Notes: a model not told the origin generated them from the letters alone. Positions 54,625 to 63,953 are shown, numbered from the stretch's first letter. The stretch: DNA of 64,000 bases from Filimonas zeae (GCF_014641615.1 NZ_BMIB01000005.1:200150-264149), one strand, 5' to 3'. Numbers and translations are program-made.

Positions 54625-55341
54625 CTACTGAAGTTTTGCTTTCTCCTCCCACTCTGCCAGCAGCAGCGACTTTACATGGGTAAACGCATAATCGCGGGCC
54701 TCTGCAAATGATACGTTGTACATGCGATTCAGTTGCTGCATAGGTTGCGGAAAACGTGCCAGCAGCTTATCGTAATAAGCATTCAGCAGCTCCGGTGTGG
54801 GCGTTTCATAATTAATTCTTACCTGAAAGCGGCGTAGTAAAGCAGTATCAATCAGCGATAGGTGGTTGGTAGCGCATAACAGCAAGGCATGCTCGGGATA
54901 ATGGTCAACCAGCTGAATCAACGTATTTACCAGCCTGCGCATTTCACCCACATCTTTATCATCCCCGCTTCTTTCTTTGGCCAGATGATCAAACTCATCC
55001 AGAAAAAGTACAGCCCGCTCACGGGCAGCCTTATCAAACAACATTTTGATGTTCTGTGCCGTTTCACCAATACGCGAACAGATGACGTTACTCAGGTTTA
55101 CGGTAATAATATTTTTACCCAGAGCAGCAGCAATGGCTTTGGCGGTGGTGGTTTTACCGCAGCCACTCTGGCCATGCAGCAGCACCTTATTGTTCACCGG
55201 CAAACCATATTCCTGTAACCGGGCAATATAGGAATGCTCCTTTATCAGCTGCAATATGCGTTGCCTGTCTGCATCTTTCAAAAACACATCCGGCAACTGC
55301 ACCGCTTCCTTTTCCGGTATAATCAGATCGTACAAATTCAT
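54625..55341 (-). CDS. AAA family ATPase
   Basis: 238 residues from the ATG at 55341. Walker A GQSGCGKTT (residues 57-65, Lys63), Walker B VLFLDEFD (111-118), sensor-1 ATNH near residue 165 and arginine-finger region ALLRRF. It is a single AAA module with short N-terminal helix, similar to stand-alone AAA proteins of the FtsH/katanin-like classic group, with no protease or DNA-binding domain. Function unknown. It lies 89 bp after the frameshifted thioredoxin-like gene and 2 bp before YggS. Confidence 0.88.
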   Translation of the reverse strand: MNLYDLIIPEKEAVQLPDVFLKDADRQRILQLIKEHSYIARLQEYGLPVNNKVLLHGQSGCGKTTTAKAIAAALGKNIITVNLSNVICSRIGETAQNIKMLFDKAARERAVLFLDEFDHLAKERSGDDKDVGEMRRLVNTLIQLVDHYPEHALLLCATNHLSLIDTALLRRFQVRINYETPTPELLNAYYDKLLARFPQPMQQLNRMYNVSFAEARDYAFTHVKSLLLAEWEEKAKLQ

Positions 55342-55430
55342 CTGTCGCTCCCTTTTTTTCGGCAATACTACCGCCTTAAATGTTAAAAGCAAAGCCAGGG
55401 ATGTTACTCCGCGGGCCCGCTTTATTCCCG

Positions 55431-55657
55431 CTACACATCTTTGAGCGCTGCGCCAAAATTGATATGCAGCACGTTGCCATTGGTAAGTACCAGCGCAGGT
55501 ACAGACACTACGCCCGCTTTTTCCGCAGCAGGTATCTGCGTTCTATCACTTCCCAGATGTACTACCTCTACCTCACCGGCAGGTATCAGGTTCAGAATAT
55601 CCTGTTCCGCGCTTACACATACAGGGCAACCCGATGGTAGAATTTAGCCTTTTCCAT
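55431..55657 (-). pseudogene. Thioredoxin-like small protein, single-base frameshift
   Basis: The start ATG at 55657 reads MEKAKFYHRV and then hits a TAA after 14 codons. Shifting by one base at a GGG run (55630-55632 on the plus strand as CCC) gives GCPVCVSAEQDIL and continues without stop to TAG at 55431. If one G is restored, the result is a continuous 75-residue thioredoxin-fold protein: MEKAKFYHRGCPVC start, redox CPVC, SVPALVLTNGNVLHINFGA end. The length is 227 bp, one short of 76 codons. This is either a true inactivation, programmed shift or assembly error in a G-run. Confidence 0.8.
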
Positions 55658-55706
55658 ATCATCGTTATTTAGTAGTGAAATAATTTATTACACCACAAAA
55701 CTATTT

Positions 55707-55714
55707 TACATTTG
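55707..55714 (+). promoter_or_regulatory. Candidate -7 box of the MocR gene
   Basis: TACATTTG matches TAnnTTTG 44 bp before the MocR ATG. It overlaps TTTGGACCAG, and a TGGAC half-site here (55713-55717) is mirrored by GTCCA at 55752-55756 next to the start codon. No clear -33 box. Confidence 0.35.
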
Positions 55715-55757
55715 GACCAGTCAACTCATACAGTTTTTACAAAAACAGGTAGTCCAG

Positions 55758-57173
55758 ATGTTGAGACCATGGCAACTGGAAATAGCGCCGGAGTACGAAC
55801 CCGGCAAGCCCGTGTACCTTCAGATTGCGGATAAGATTATTGCAGACATCAAATCCGGCAGACTAAAGAGCGGCAACCCACTGCCCGGAGGCCGGGTAAT
55901 GGCCAGGCTGTTTCAGGTAAACCGCAATACACTTGTAGAAGCGCTGAACGTATTACTGAACGAAGGCTGGCTGGTAGCCCGGGAACGAAAGGGCACGTTT
56001 GTGGCAGACCAGCTTCCTGCACTGGCAGGCAGGCGCGGCAGCCAACCCACACCAACAGAACAACCTGCTTTGCCCCCACTGCCGCAGATACGGTTTGATG
56101 ATGGCCACCCCGACAGCAGAATAGCACCTGCTACAGAACTGGCGCGGGCCTACCGGCATATCTTTAACCGCAAAGCCCGGTGGCAGATGATGGGTTACGG
56201 GCATGAGCTGGGTGATGCCGCTTTTCGCCGTGCTATAGCACAAATGCTGAACCACCAGCGCGGCATGCAGCTGCAGGAGCAGCATTTGTGCATTACACGC
56301 GGCAGCCAGATGGCTATGTACCTTACCGCACAATGCTTACCAGCCAACAGCAGCGTAATAATTGAACACCCCGGCTACAAGCCTGCCTGGAAAGCACTGG
56401 AACATGCAGGGCTGAAACTACTGCCGGTACGGGTAGATAACGAAGGGCTGGTAATAGAAGACGTGCTGGCACATTTACTATCGGGCAAAAAAATTTCTGC
56501 CCTATATACCACACCGCACCGGCAATACCCTACTACGGTTACACTAAGCCTGCCGCGCCGGATGCAGCTGATTCAGCTATCTAACCAATACGGGTTTACC
56601 ATTATTGAAGACGACTACGACAATGAATTTCATTTCGGTTACCGCCCCGTGTTGCCACTGGCCAGCTTTCCGCAACTGAAGCATTATGTATACATAGGCA
56701 CCATGAGCAAAGTGGTGGCGCCTGCCTTACGTATTGGCTACCTGGCCACTAACAGCGCCGCCACCATTGAACAGATAGGCACGCTGAGAAAAATTATAGA
56801 TGTACAGAGTGACACCTTTATGGAGCAGGCCGTGCTGGAACTGATTAACGATGGCACTATTAAAAGGCATCTGAAAAAAGCCACCCTGCATTATAAAACC
56901 AAACGCGACCTTACGGCTGATATTTTACAACAACATTTATCAGACAAAGTAAACTATACCCTGCCCGAAGGGGGGCTGGCCTTCTGGCTACAGCCTCTGC
57001 GGAAAACAAACTGGAAAAAAGCCGCCAGCGTGCTTACTGCAAACGGCATACACATTATTACACCCGATAATTACAGCCTGAACAATAGCGTTAACGGCAT
57101 CCGTTTAAGCTACGGCGCACTAACCCCGGAACAACTGGAAACGGGTATAAAAGCATTAGCCAGCGTACTCTGA
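55758..57173 (+). CDS. MocR/PdxR family regulator (GntR winged helix plus aminotransferase fold)
   Basis: 471 residues. GntR winged helix (about 14-90: KPVYLQIADKIIADIKSGRL, GGRVMARLFQVNRNTLVEAL) joined by a Pro-rich linker to a class-I aminotransferase-like domain (about 115-470), with the PLP Lys318 in TMSKVVAPALRIGYL and conserved EDDYDNEFHF near residue 288. MocR proteins bind PLP as cofactor or effector; PdxR members control vitamin-B6 synthesis. It is transcribed divergently from the thioredoxin-like/AAA/YggS/GATase cluster. Confidence 0.93.
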   Translation: MLRPWQLEIAPEYEPGKPVYLQIADKIIADIKSGRLKSGNPLPGGRVMARLFQVNRNTLVEALNVLLNEGWLVARERKGTFVADQLPALAGRRGSQPTPTEQPALPPLPQIRFDDGHPDSRIAPATELARAYRHIFNRKARWQMMGYGHELGDAAFRRAIAQMLNHQRGMQLQEQHLCITRGSQMAMYLTAQCLPANSSVIIEHPGYKPAWKALEHAGLKLLPVRVDNEGLVIEDVLAHLLSGKKISALYTTPHRQYPTTVTLSLPRRMQLIQLSNQYGFTIIEDDYDNEFHFGYRPVLPLASFPQLKHYVYIGTMSKVVAPALRIGYLATNSAATIEQIGTLRKIIDVQSDTFMEQAVLELINDGTIKRHLKKATLHYKTKRDLTADILQQHLSDKVNYTLPEGGLAFWLQPLRKTNWKKAASVLTANGIHIITPDNYSLNNSVNGIRLSYGALTPEQLETGIKALASVL

Positions 57174-57296
57174 ACAACGTAACTTACACAATGAATAAAA
57201 TGAACAACACCCAAAACCATTTATAATGAATACAAACCTGCGAAACACTTATACGTTATAGGCTGCATTAATTAATAACACTAACTAAAAAAGAAA

Positions 57297-58064
57297 ATGA
57301 AAAAACTAACCTGCCACCGCCTGGTGGTGATGACTGCTTTGTTAACCGGAATACTGCTGGTGGGCTGTAAAAAAGACAATGACGATATTACTCCTCCGGA
57401 GCCAGACCTGAACCAGTTGTATAAAAACTCCATTGTGGATGCTATGATTGCTGACAGCTCAGAACGGGTAGATACATTATGGCCCATTACCACCGCCAAT
57501 ACCCGGCTGCAATGGAAAGAAGTAAAAGGCAAAAAGTATGTACTGATGGGAACTTTTATGCGCTTTCCCTCCAGCTACCCCGAAGGTGATTCTATTACCA
57601 CTACCTGGGGTGAAGCCTGGCTGTTTATTCCGCAGCAAATGAAAATGCGTATAGGGGGCAGCTTCAACGCAAGCTCAGACACACTGATGCGTATTTGTCA
57701 GCTGCTGGGGCTGCCACCGGTAAACAGCCGTACCAATACGCATATTGCAGAAATGTGGATTCCGGCAGATAGCCTGCAACGCCCTGCGGGCAACCCGGAT
57801 ATTACTACCACCACTGCCAATGCCGCACTGCTCAGCACCGTAACGCCCGCTTACAGTAACTGGTTTAATAATTATATTATTTATGCCTATTACCATACCC
57901 TCACCAGCAATACCGATTTCCACTATCCGTGGACAAGGCTGGGTTATACCTACGACTGGGTACCCAATGGCCGCGAGGTAGGATTGAGTGAGTATGTATT
58001 ACGCGCCAACACCGGATGCTGGGTAAACAAAACCCGTACAGCCAGCGCTTACTTTAAAGAGTAA
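57297..58064 (+). CDS. Lipoprotein of unknown function
   Basis: 255 residues. Lipobox LLVGC with Cys24, followed by KKDNDDITPPEPDLN. The mature part has several aromatic-rich segments (TWGEAWLFIPQQMKMRIGG, NWFNNYIIYAYYHTLTSN, YPWTRLGYTYDWVPNGREVG) and looks globular, with no repeats and no recognised family. The motif near its end (VGLSEYVLRANTGCWV) suggests a conserved domain. It follows MocR by 123 bp and has its own strong terminator, so it is probably a single-gene unit. Confidence 0.7.
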   Translation: MKKLTCHRLVVMTALLTGILLVGCKKDNDDITPPEPDLNQLYKNSIVDAMIADSSERVDTLWPITTANTRLQWKEVKGKKYVLMGTFMRFPSSYPEGDSITTTWGEAWLFIPQQMKMRIGGSFNASSDTLMRICQLLGLPPVNSRTNTHIAEMWIPADSLQRPAGNPDITTTTANAALLSTVTPAYSNWFNNYIIYAYYHTLTSNTDFHYPWTRLGYTYDWVPNGREVGLSEYVLRANTGCWVNKTRTASAYFKE

Positions 58065-58065
58065 A

Positions 58066-58108
58066 CATAAAAAAAGTGGCCCGATAAGTCCGGGCCACTT
58101 TTTTTATG
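58066..58108. terminator. Perfect bidirectional terminator
   Basis: Stem GTGGCCCG / CGGGCCAC extended on both sides by A7 and T7 tracts and CAT/ATG ends, with a 7-base loop. It lies between the convergent lipoprotein (ends 58064) and 520-residue protein (ends 58126) genes. Confidence 0.95.
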
Positions 58109-58125
58109 CAATTTTCAAACATCTG

Positions 58126-59688
58126 CTACTCAGCTATTTCAACATTAGCATACACTCTGCCATCACGCACACCCCCTAGCCCACCAATCTGCTGCATTGG
58201 AACCTGGAGACGACTGCCCGAAAGATTGCTCATTTCTTCTACCAGAGCCAGGTAGTGCTCTTTGGACATATCAAGTACTATCTGCCTGCTCACCTGTCCC
58301 TTCTCATCTATGATAGCTGCTGCAAGAACAGACACATTGTATTCATTGGAGCCTGCAGGAGAAACGTGCATGGGTTTGCGCATGTTAATGTGGTGGTCAT
58401 TATAAAAGAGGATCATTTTGTCCTTATAGGAAAACAAATGATAAGAATCTCCAATCTGATTAACAGTACTTACCCTGTATTTAGGAATACGTGCAAAATA
58501 CACCTGGTTTTTATCAAATCCGGCGTACAGAATACTACCGGAAAAATGAAACCATCCTTTAGTACCCATTTCAGACTTATGCATTTCAGCAACTATGGCT
58601 ACTTTGCCATCTGCTTTTTCTACCAAAACAGGCACCAGTGTAGCACTGATGCCCCATCTTTTCTTCCTTTTACTGCCCCAACCATCATTGGCAAACTGCT
58701 TTACCAGCGTATCGGGAAAAGGAGTTTTCTGCACCTTGCCCAGCTTCATAGTGCTTGTGTTCAAAGCAGCATAAAAATCACCCGACATGTTCCAGCGGAT
58801 TCCCCGATTCTTATAAAAACCGCCTACATGAATGATATTTTTATCTTCAGATGGTTTCACCATTATATGCGTAACAGCCACCTCGTCCTGTATATTCAGA
58901 ATCAGATCAAGCGGTTTTCCTGTAGCGCGGCGAACAGAAATTCTGTCTTTTGTGTAGGAAGACTCTGATTGAGCATTGCTTACACGATAAGCAACGTAAA
59001 TATTTCCAGCATTATCAAAAGTTACGTCATTAATATTATAACGCCCTTCTTCGGTAAATTCCTGCTTCTTGTTCCATTTTATATTGAAGTTTTCATCCAG
59101 TACAGAAGTAAAAAAGTATTTATCGCCTGTATGCAATACCAACAGATATTTGTTTTTGTCCGGCGAAGGAATAAGCTGAAAACGCAATCCGCTTTGTAAA
59201 GATTCAGAATATTCCAGTTTATAATCCGTTGCAGCAATATTGGCTATAATTTTAGGCGAATCTAACTCCAGCGTTTCCGGGTTAATACGGATTGCCATAA
59301 CATTGCCCACAGTATTTTTCTCCTGTGTTTCATGGTAAATAAAGTATACTTGTCCGTTAATCTTTTGTATTGCGGTAAAAATGGGGCCATATACCCTGTC
59401 TCCGCCGGAAAGAGATACTTTCTTTTGCACCTTTCCGGTGGTATCACGTTGTACTATCTCAATGCCCAACCGCACCTTATTCCAGCCAAACCCATAATGC
59501 AAATGATCTCTGCTACCAATTTCATTGTAATAAATAATCTTATCTCCTACCCGAACAATATTTCTGACAGAAGCACTATCATCCATTTTATTGGAAACAG
59601 TCACCTTTAATTGCTGGGAAAAGGAAAAAAGTGAAGAAAAAGAAATAATAAGCGCAAATACCGCTTTCCTTACATAAGCTTGAGGCAT
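58126..59688 (-). CDS. Exported protein of unknown function, probable beta-propeller
   Basis: 520 residues from the ATG at 59688 (signal peptide MPQAYVRKAVFALIISFSSL); the longer frame starts with TTG. No recognised family. The mature sequence is made of repeating four-strand-like stretches with phrases such as VYFIYHETQEK, NKYLLVLHTGDKYFF, GNIYVAYRVSN, NIIHVGGFYKN and MILFYNDHHIN, the look of a six- or seven-bladed propeller. A basic patch (GSKRKKRWG) lies near residue 345. Function cannot be inferred; it probably sits in the periplasm or on the surface. Confidence 0.65.
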   Translation of the reverse strand: MPQAYVRKAVFALIISFSSLFSFSQQLKVTVSNKMDDSASVRNIVRVGDKIIYYNEIGSRDHLHYGFGWNKVRLGIEIVQRDTTGKVQKKVSLSGGDRVYGPIFTAIQKINGQVYFIYHETQEKNTVGNVMAIRINPETLELDSPKIIANIAATDYKLEYSESLQSGLRFQLIPSPDKNKYLLVLHTGDKYFFTSVLDENFNIKWNKKQEFTEEGRYNINDVTFDNAGNIYVAYRVSNAQSESSYTKDRISVRRATGKPLDLILNIQDEVAVTHIMVKPSEDKNIIHVGGFYKNRGIRWNMSGDFYAALNTSTMKLGKVQKTPFPDTLVKQFANDGWGSKRKKRWGISATLVPVLVEKADGKVAIVAEMHKSEMGTKGWFHFSGSILYAGFDKNQVYFARIPKYRVSTVNQIGDSYHLFSYKDKMILFYNDHHINMRKPMHVSPAGSNEYNVSVLAAAIIDEKGQVSRQIVLDMSKEHYLALVEEMSNLSGSRLQVPMQQIGGLGGVRDGRVYANVEIAE

Positions 59689-59742
59689 AAGGGTTGTTTT
59701 AGGATGCAAATATGCACAACTACCCGCTTTTAAAAAAGTCCG

Positions 59743-61431
59743 TTAAAAACGCTCTTCTATTTCAAAACACACGCTCGCTTTAGTAACCGGATGCACAAAC
59801 TCAATGGAAGCTGCATGCAGGCACATTCTTTCCGCAGCAGTGCCATATAAATCATCCCCCACTATAGGCGCATTCAGCCCCAGTTCGTGCGCCGAGTGCA
59901 TGCGTAACTGATGGGTTCTTCCGGTCAATGGCCAGAAATCTACCCGGGTAGTGGCCTGGTATCGCTCCACCACCCTCCACCGGGTTATACTCTTTTTACC
60001 GGTAGCAAAACAAACCAGCTGACGGGGACGGTTAAACAAATCAGCGGTCAGGGGCAGGTCAATTTCCCCTTCGGAGGCATCCAGCACTTTAGAAAGCAAT
60101 GCCCGGTAACGTTTTTTTACCGTTCGTTGCAGAAACTGCCTTTGAATATGTTTATGGGCTTCCGGCGTTTTGGCTACTACCAGCAACCCTGACGTATCCA
60201 TATCCAGCCGATGCACAATCAGTGGTTCGCAATTACCCCATATATGTTGCAGGCGGGCATATACCGAGTCGTGAATATCTACCCCCGGCACAGAACGCAG
60301 TCCGGAAGGTTTATTCACTACCACAAAACTGTCATCCTCATATATAACATCCAGCTTCCCATCTTCTTCTGCTACCTGTAAAAACGGGTTATCCTCTACC
60401 TCCATACCTTCCAGCATATGAGCCAGAATAGGCTTACATTTACCTGTACAGGCCGGGTAAAACTGCCCGTGCATCCGTATCTCCGATTTGGGGGAAGCTC
60501 CCCACCAGAATTCTGCCATAGCCAGTGGCTGGTAACCGTTGGCAAACGCAAACTGCAGCAGCTTGGGCGTAGCGCATTCTCCTGCGCCAGCGGGTGGTTT
60601 GCCAAAAACAGTATGGCTGAATATATCCTGTAAACTTTTGTTTTCGCCCGCTTTGTTTAAAAATACATATTGCTCAAACAGCTGCTGTTGTAAAGTGGCA
60701 GACCGCTCTTTACGTTCGTTTTTCAGGGCTTCAATAGCGGCCTCAAACTGTTTTAGTTGCGTATTCAATTCGTACAGCAGTTGTTTCCATTTGGCTTCCA
60801 GATCTCTCAGTAAACGTTTATCGTACAGGCTTTGCTGTATCAGTTCTGCTTCTGCTAAGGCATACTGCTGCCGGGTAAGCAGTTGTCTTTTCTCTTCCCG
60901 CAGTTTACTGCGGTTATCTTTGTTACTTTTCAGCTGCTTTTTTAACCCGGCAATTTCCTGTAAAGAAGCTGCTGTTTGTTGCGTAATATCCTGCTGCAAA
61001 CGTTGATACCCCTCGTCTGCCTCTATGGCGTCAATACGGGCATTGATGGTATTAATCACCTCCTGCTCTTTGAGAAAGAAACTGTTTTCTACCAGCATAT
61101 CAAATACCGGTGGCACAAATTTCACATGCTCATTGGTACCCGCCAGTTTACCCGAAAAGGCAGACAGATATCCCAGCTTACCCGCTGCATCCTGCACTAC
61201 CAGTACACCAAACATCTTCCCTATCACCATGCCTTCCTTATCAGCATCCAGCCCGAAATTATGATCCAGCTCTGTCTGTGTTTCCAGGTAACGCTGTAGT
61301 TCAGCAGCAGCTATACGGGTAAGCGGATGTGGCTCGTAATAGAAAGGAAACGTAAACCGCTGAGGCAGCGCAATGCCCTGTATAAGCTGTTGGGGGAAAT
61401 AAGAGATTCTGTTATGCTGATGGTGTGCCAA
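59743..61431 (-). CDS. RluA family pseudouridine synthase with long N-terminal extension
   Basis: 562 residues. N-terminal region (1-120, RFTFPFYYEPHPL) and coiled coil (about 120-265), then a linker with Cys-rich CTGKCKP, and the RluA catalytic domain (about 365-560) with catalytic Asp410 in VHRLDMDTSG and the motifs GRTHQLRMH and IVGDDLYG. RluA enzymes convert uridine to pseudouridine in 23S rRNA or tRNA; this long form is common in Bacteroidota. No ATG fits the N-terminus: the frame opens after a TAG and the first usable codon is TTG at 61431; the next ATG is 67 codons later, inside the conserved part. Confidence 0.9.
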   Translation of the reverse strand: MAHHQHNRISYFPQQLIQGIALPQRFTFPFYYEPHPLTRIAAAELQRYLETQTELDHNFGLDADKEGMVIGKMFGVLVVQDAAGKLGYLSAFSGKLAGTNEHVKFVPPVFDMLVENSFFLKEQEVINTINARIDAIEADEGYQRLQQDITQQTAASLQEIAGLKKQLKSNKDNRSKLREEKRQLLTRQQYALAEAELIQQSLYDKRLLRDLEAKWKQLLYELNTQLKQFEAAIEALKNERKERSATLQQQLFEQYVFLNKAGENKSLQDIFSHTVFGKPPAGAGECATPKLLQFAFANGYQPLAMAEFWWGASPKSEIRMHGQFYPACTGKCKPILAHMLEGMEVEDNPFLQVAEEDGKLDVIYEDDSFVVVNKPSGLRSVPGVDIHDSVYARLQHIWGNCEPLIVHRLDMDTSGLLVVAKTPEAHKHIQRQFLQRTVKKRYRALLSKVLDASEGEIDLPLTADLFNRPRQLVCFATGKKSITRWRVVERYQATTRVDFWPLTGRTHQLRMHSAHELGLNAPIVGDDLYGTAAERMCLHAASIEFVHPVTKASVCFEIEERF

Positions 61432-61783
61432 AACGCTGCCTGATTGTTTGAAGCGGCAAAAATACCAATTCTACCGCTTTGCAGGTAACTTGTTGCAGAT
61501 ATGGCAGACAGACAACACCTTCTGACTACAGCTATAAAGCAATCAAAAATATTGTTTAGGGCAATGCCCGCATGCACAAACACTTTCAGTCAGTGGCCAA
61601 CCGGATACAACAAACGTATGCCGTTCGGCCTGTTAACATTATTTACAACGTTATAGAAAACAACAAATTACCCAGGTTAGAGATTTTTTTTTGGCAGCTG
61701 GTATTATTACTACAAATAAGCCTGATTATGTAATACACTTCATAAGCAGGGGGCTTTCATACAAAGTGCCCCTGCCTATGATA
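61432..61783. other. 352-bp intergenic region
   Basis: Upstream of the RluA-type gene. It holds a possible minus-strand -7 box (TATTTTTG at 61544-61551, with a -33 TTTG too far away) and, at 61740-61780, a long stem after the next gene. No gene was seen. Confidence 0.4.
61740..61780 (-). terminator. Long stem-loop downstream of the two-propeller gene
   Basis: CATA-GCAGGGG and CCCCTGC-TATG arms with an inner TTT/AAA pairing. It sits just after the stop at 61784. The following sequence on the minus strand has no clear T-run, so termination efficiency is uncertain. Confidence 0.5.
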
Positions 61784-63898
61784 TTATTCTGCCGATGCAA
61801 GCTTTTGTAACAATTCAGGTATAGACACCACAACAAAACTGCTCACTTCCCTTCCGGCCAGCAGCAACAGGTCTTTATCTACCGCAATGCCATACACCCG
61901 CTTTAACAAAGGATGTTGCAGAAAAGAGGTGATGGTCATAGCGCCTTTATCATCGGTATCAATAACAGCTACGGAGTGGTTAACAGAGTTGAGCACAAAA
62001 GCCTTATTGCCATAAAAAGCAATTCTGCCAGGGCCCCGCATGGCCGCATCTTTTATACGGGTTACCGGTTTAAGCAGTAAAGGCTTACTGATATCAAAGC
62101 TCCACACCGTTTCTGCATTGTAAGCAGTTACATACAAATACTGCCCACGGATGGCCAACGCACAGGTACCTTTCAGTGCTACAGCATCAAACACCCGGGA
62201 GGTAATAACAGGGTGCTGTTTATCTTTTATATCCACGGCTATTACAGAAGAGCCGGGCCCATACCCTGCCAGATACAACACTTCATTATGCACCAATGCA
62301 GCAAAGGCACCATCACCGGTATGAAAGCTGCTGGCAACAACAGGTGCTGCCGGTTTACGCACATCCAGTATGTACAGCTTACTTTCAGAACTGTGCGTTA
62401 CATAGGCATAACCCTCTTTTACTACCAGCTTTCTCAACCTTGTATAGTTTGAACGGTAATGCGGCAGATAGCTACCCTCGCCACCTACTTTCAGCGCAGA
62501 TAATTTTACCGGCTGCCGTGGATTGGCAATGGAATACACACTTACCACAGCATTGGTCATGGACAACACATACAGATATTTGCCTTCCACCGCAACGCTG
62601 AAAGCATCCAGAATATCCTTATCACGCAGTATACACACCGTTTCCGGCTTCCGTGGATTTCTATAGTCAATAACAGCTACGTTGTTGCCATCGCGGCAGG
62701 GAATATAGGCATAGCCCTGGCTGGTAACAATGTCTTCAGGCTCTATCAGCGCGCGTATATCAACCAGTGAACCTATGATTTCTTTATCGGATAAAGCAAC
62801 TGCCCGTTTATCGGTGATTACAGAAGCAGCGCCGTTGTAGCGCTCTAATGCTGAAGCAAGATTTTGTTTATGAAAAGCTTTGCGGATAATAAACCCTTTG
62901 TTGGTACCCGCCAGCGTAATAACAGAATCAACAGTTTCCATACGGATGCCATGATCCAGCCAGTCGCCCGCAACAGTAGGCAGCGTATCCAGCAACACCC
63001 AGTTTTTACCGTAATCTGTAGTCAGGTATACCTGTCTGCCATCGGTATAGGTACCGTAGTAAGCTGCACCATAACCAATGCTTATAAAATCATCAGCAGC
63101 TCCCTGCAAATGCGCTACGGAATCCCACTCGTAGCCAAGGTTAGGACTGCGGTATACCGTACCTGCCTGGCTGGCCTGCAACAGTACACTCATGCCCAGG
63201 TACTCTGTAGCAAACAAAGCCGTATCCGTTAGTTGCTGCATTTTGTTCCAGGTAACACCATCGTCAATAGTTTTGTATACAGCACCGTGCCAGCCATTTA
63301 CTACAATGCCATTACCTGTTTGCTCCAGCCGGTACAAGGCATTGTGCGATATGGCTCCCATATCCTGCCAATGTTGCCCCTTATCGGTACTGCGGTATAC
63401 ATGCCCCCCATCTGAATCGGTATCCGTAACCAGTAAGCTTCCCTGTCTGGTATACATAATAGCATAAGACGCTGCATAGCGCTGCCGGTTTCTGTTGGCT
63501 GGTAACAGTGTTTTTAAATGCTTCCAGGTTACACCACCATCACGGGTGCCCCATACATCAGATAGCGCGGTAAGAATATAAAACTCGTTTCTGTTACCGG
63601 TTTCGGCAATACAGGTAATATCTATAGTAACCGGCTGTGCCAGAAAACGCCAGGAAATGCCTTTATCCTCACTGATGAAAAGCTTACCCCTGTTTACGCC
63701 CCTGCCTGCGCACAATACCGCCTCTTTATCCAGCTGGCGTATAGCATCTATGCGCCCGCCCGGGGCCACCTCCTGCACCGTCCAGCTTTTAAACACGCTT
63801 ACAATACTATCTCTGTTGCCGGGCAGGGCAGCGCGCTGCTGTGCAAACGACAACACGCATAGCGCCTGCAGCAATAGTAAAACAGATATCCTTTTCAT
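61784..63898 (-). CDS. Exported two-propeller protein (BNR/Ycf48-like half and LVIVD-repeat half)
   Basis: 704 residues from the ATG at 63898 (signal peptide MKRISVLLLLQALCVLSFAQ); the longer frame starts upstream of a terminator and is rejected. The first half (about 30-340) has BNR-like phrases (SEDKGISWRFLAQP, TRDGGVTWKHL, STDKGQHWQDM, TTDYGKNWVLLDT), as in Ycf48/sortilin-type propellers. The second half (about 400-695) has LVIVD-type repeats (AVIDYRNPRKPETVCI, SVYSIANPRQPVKLSAL, YILDVRKPAAPVVAS, IAVDIKDKQHPVITS). Neither half has catalytic residues of sialidases. It is probably a secreted binding or scaffold protein. The next gene upstream lies past a terminator. Confidence 0.78.
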   Translation of the reverse strand: MKRISVLLLLQALCVLSFAQQRAALPGNRDSIVSVFKSWTVQEVAPGGRIDAIRQLDKEAVLCAGRGVNRGKLFISEDKGISWRFLAQPVTIDITCIAETGNRNEFYILTALSDVWGTRDGGVTWKHLKTLLPANRNRQRYAASYAIMYTRQGSLLVTDTDSDGGHVYRSTDKGQHWQDMGAISHNALYRLEQTGNGIVVNGWHGAVYKTIDDGVTWNKMQQLTDTALFATEYLGMSVLLQASQAGTVYRSPNLGYEWDSVAHLQGAADDFISIGYGAAYYGTYTDGRQVYLTTDYGKNWVLLDTLPTVAGDWLDHGIRMETVDSVITLAGTNKGFIIRKAFHKQNLASALERYNGAASVITDKRAVALSDKEIIGSLVDIRALIEPEDIVTSQGYAYIPCRDGNNVAVIDYRNPRKPETVCILRDKDILDAFSVAVEGKYLYVLSMTNAVVSVYSIANPRQPVKLSALKVGGEGSYLPHYRSNYTRLRKLVVKEGYAYVTHSSESKLYILDVRKPAAPVVASSFHTGDGAFAALVHNEVLYLAGYGPGSSVIAVDIKDKQHPVITSRVFDAVALKGTCALAIRGQYLYVTAYNAETVWSFDISKPLLLKPVTRIKDAAMRGPGRIAFYGNKAFVLNSVNHSVAVIDTDDKGAMTITSFLQHPLLKRVYGIAVDKDLLLLAGREVSSFVVVSIPELLQKLASAE

Positions 63899-63918
63899 GA
63901 TATAACTTAAAAGTGATA

Positions 63919-63953
63919 GAAAAAGGGCTGACCCTGACGAAAGGCCAGCCCTT
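63919..63953 (-). terminator. Intrinsic terminator after the right-edge gene
   Basis: AAGGGCTG / CAGCCCTT 8-bp stem extended by a CC/GG pair after one mismatch, followed on the minus strand by TTTTCTATC. It lies between the gene ending at 63973 and the two-propeller gene. Confidence 0.8.

Noticed and set aside
61784..63898. Sialidase or other glycosidase
   Set aside because: The W-containing repeats are BNR-like, but no catalytic Arg triad, Tyr/Glu pair or FRIP motif was seen, and the second half is LVIVD repeats.
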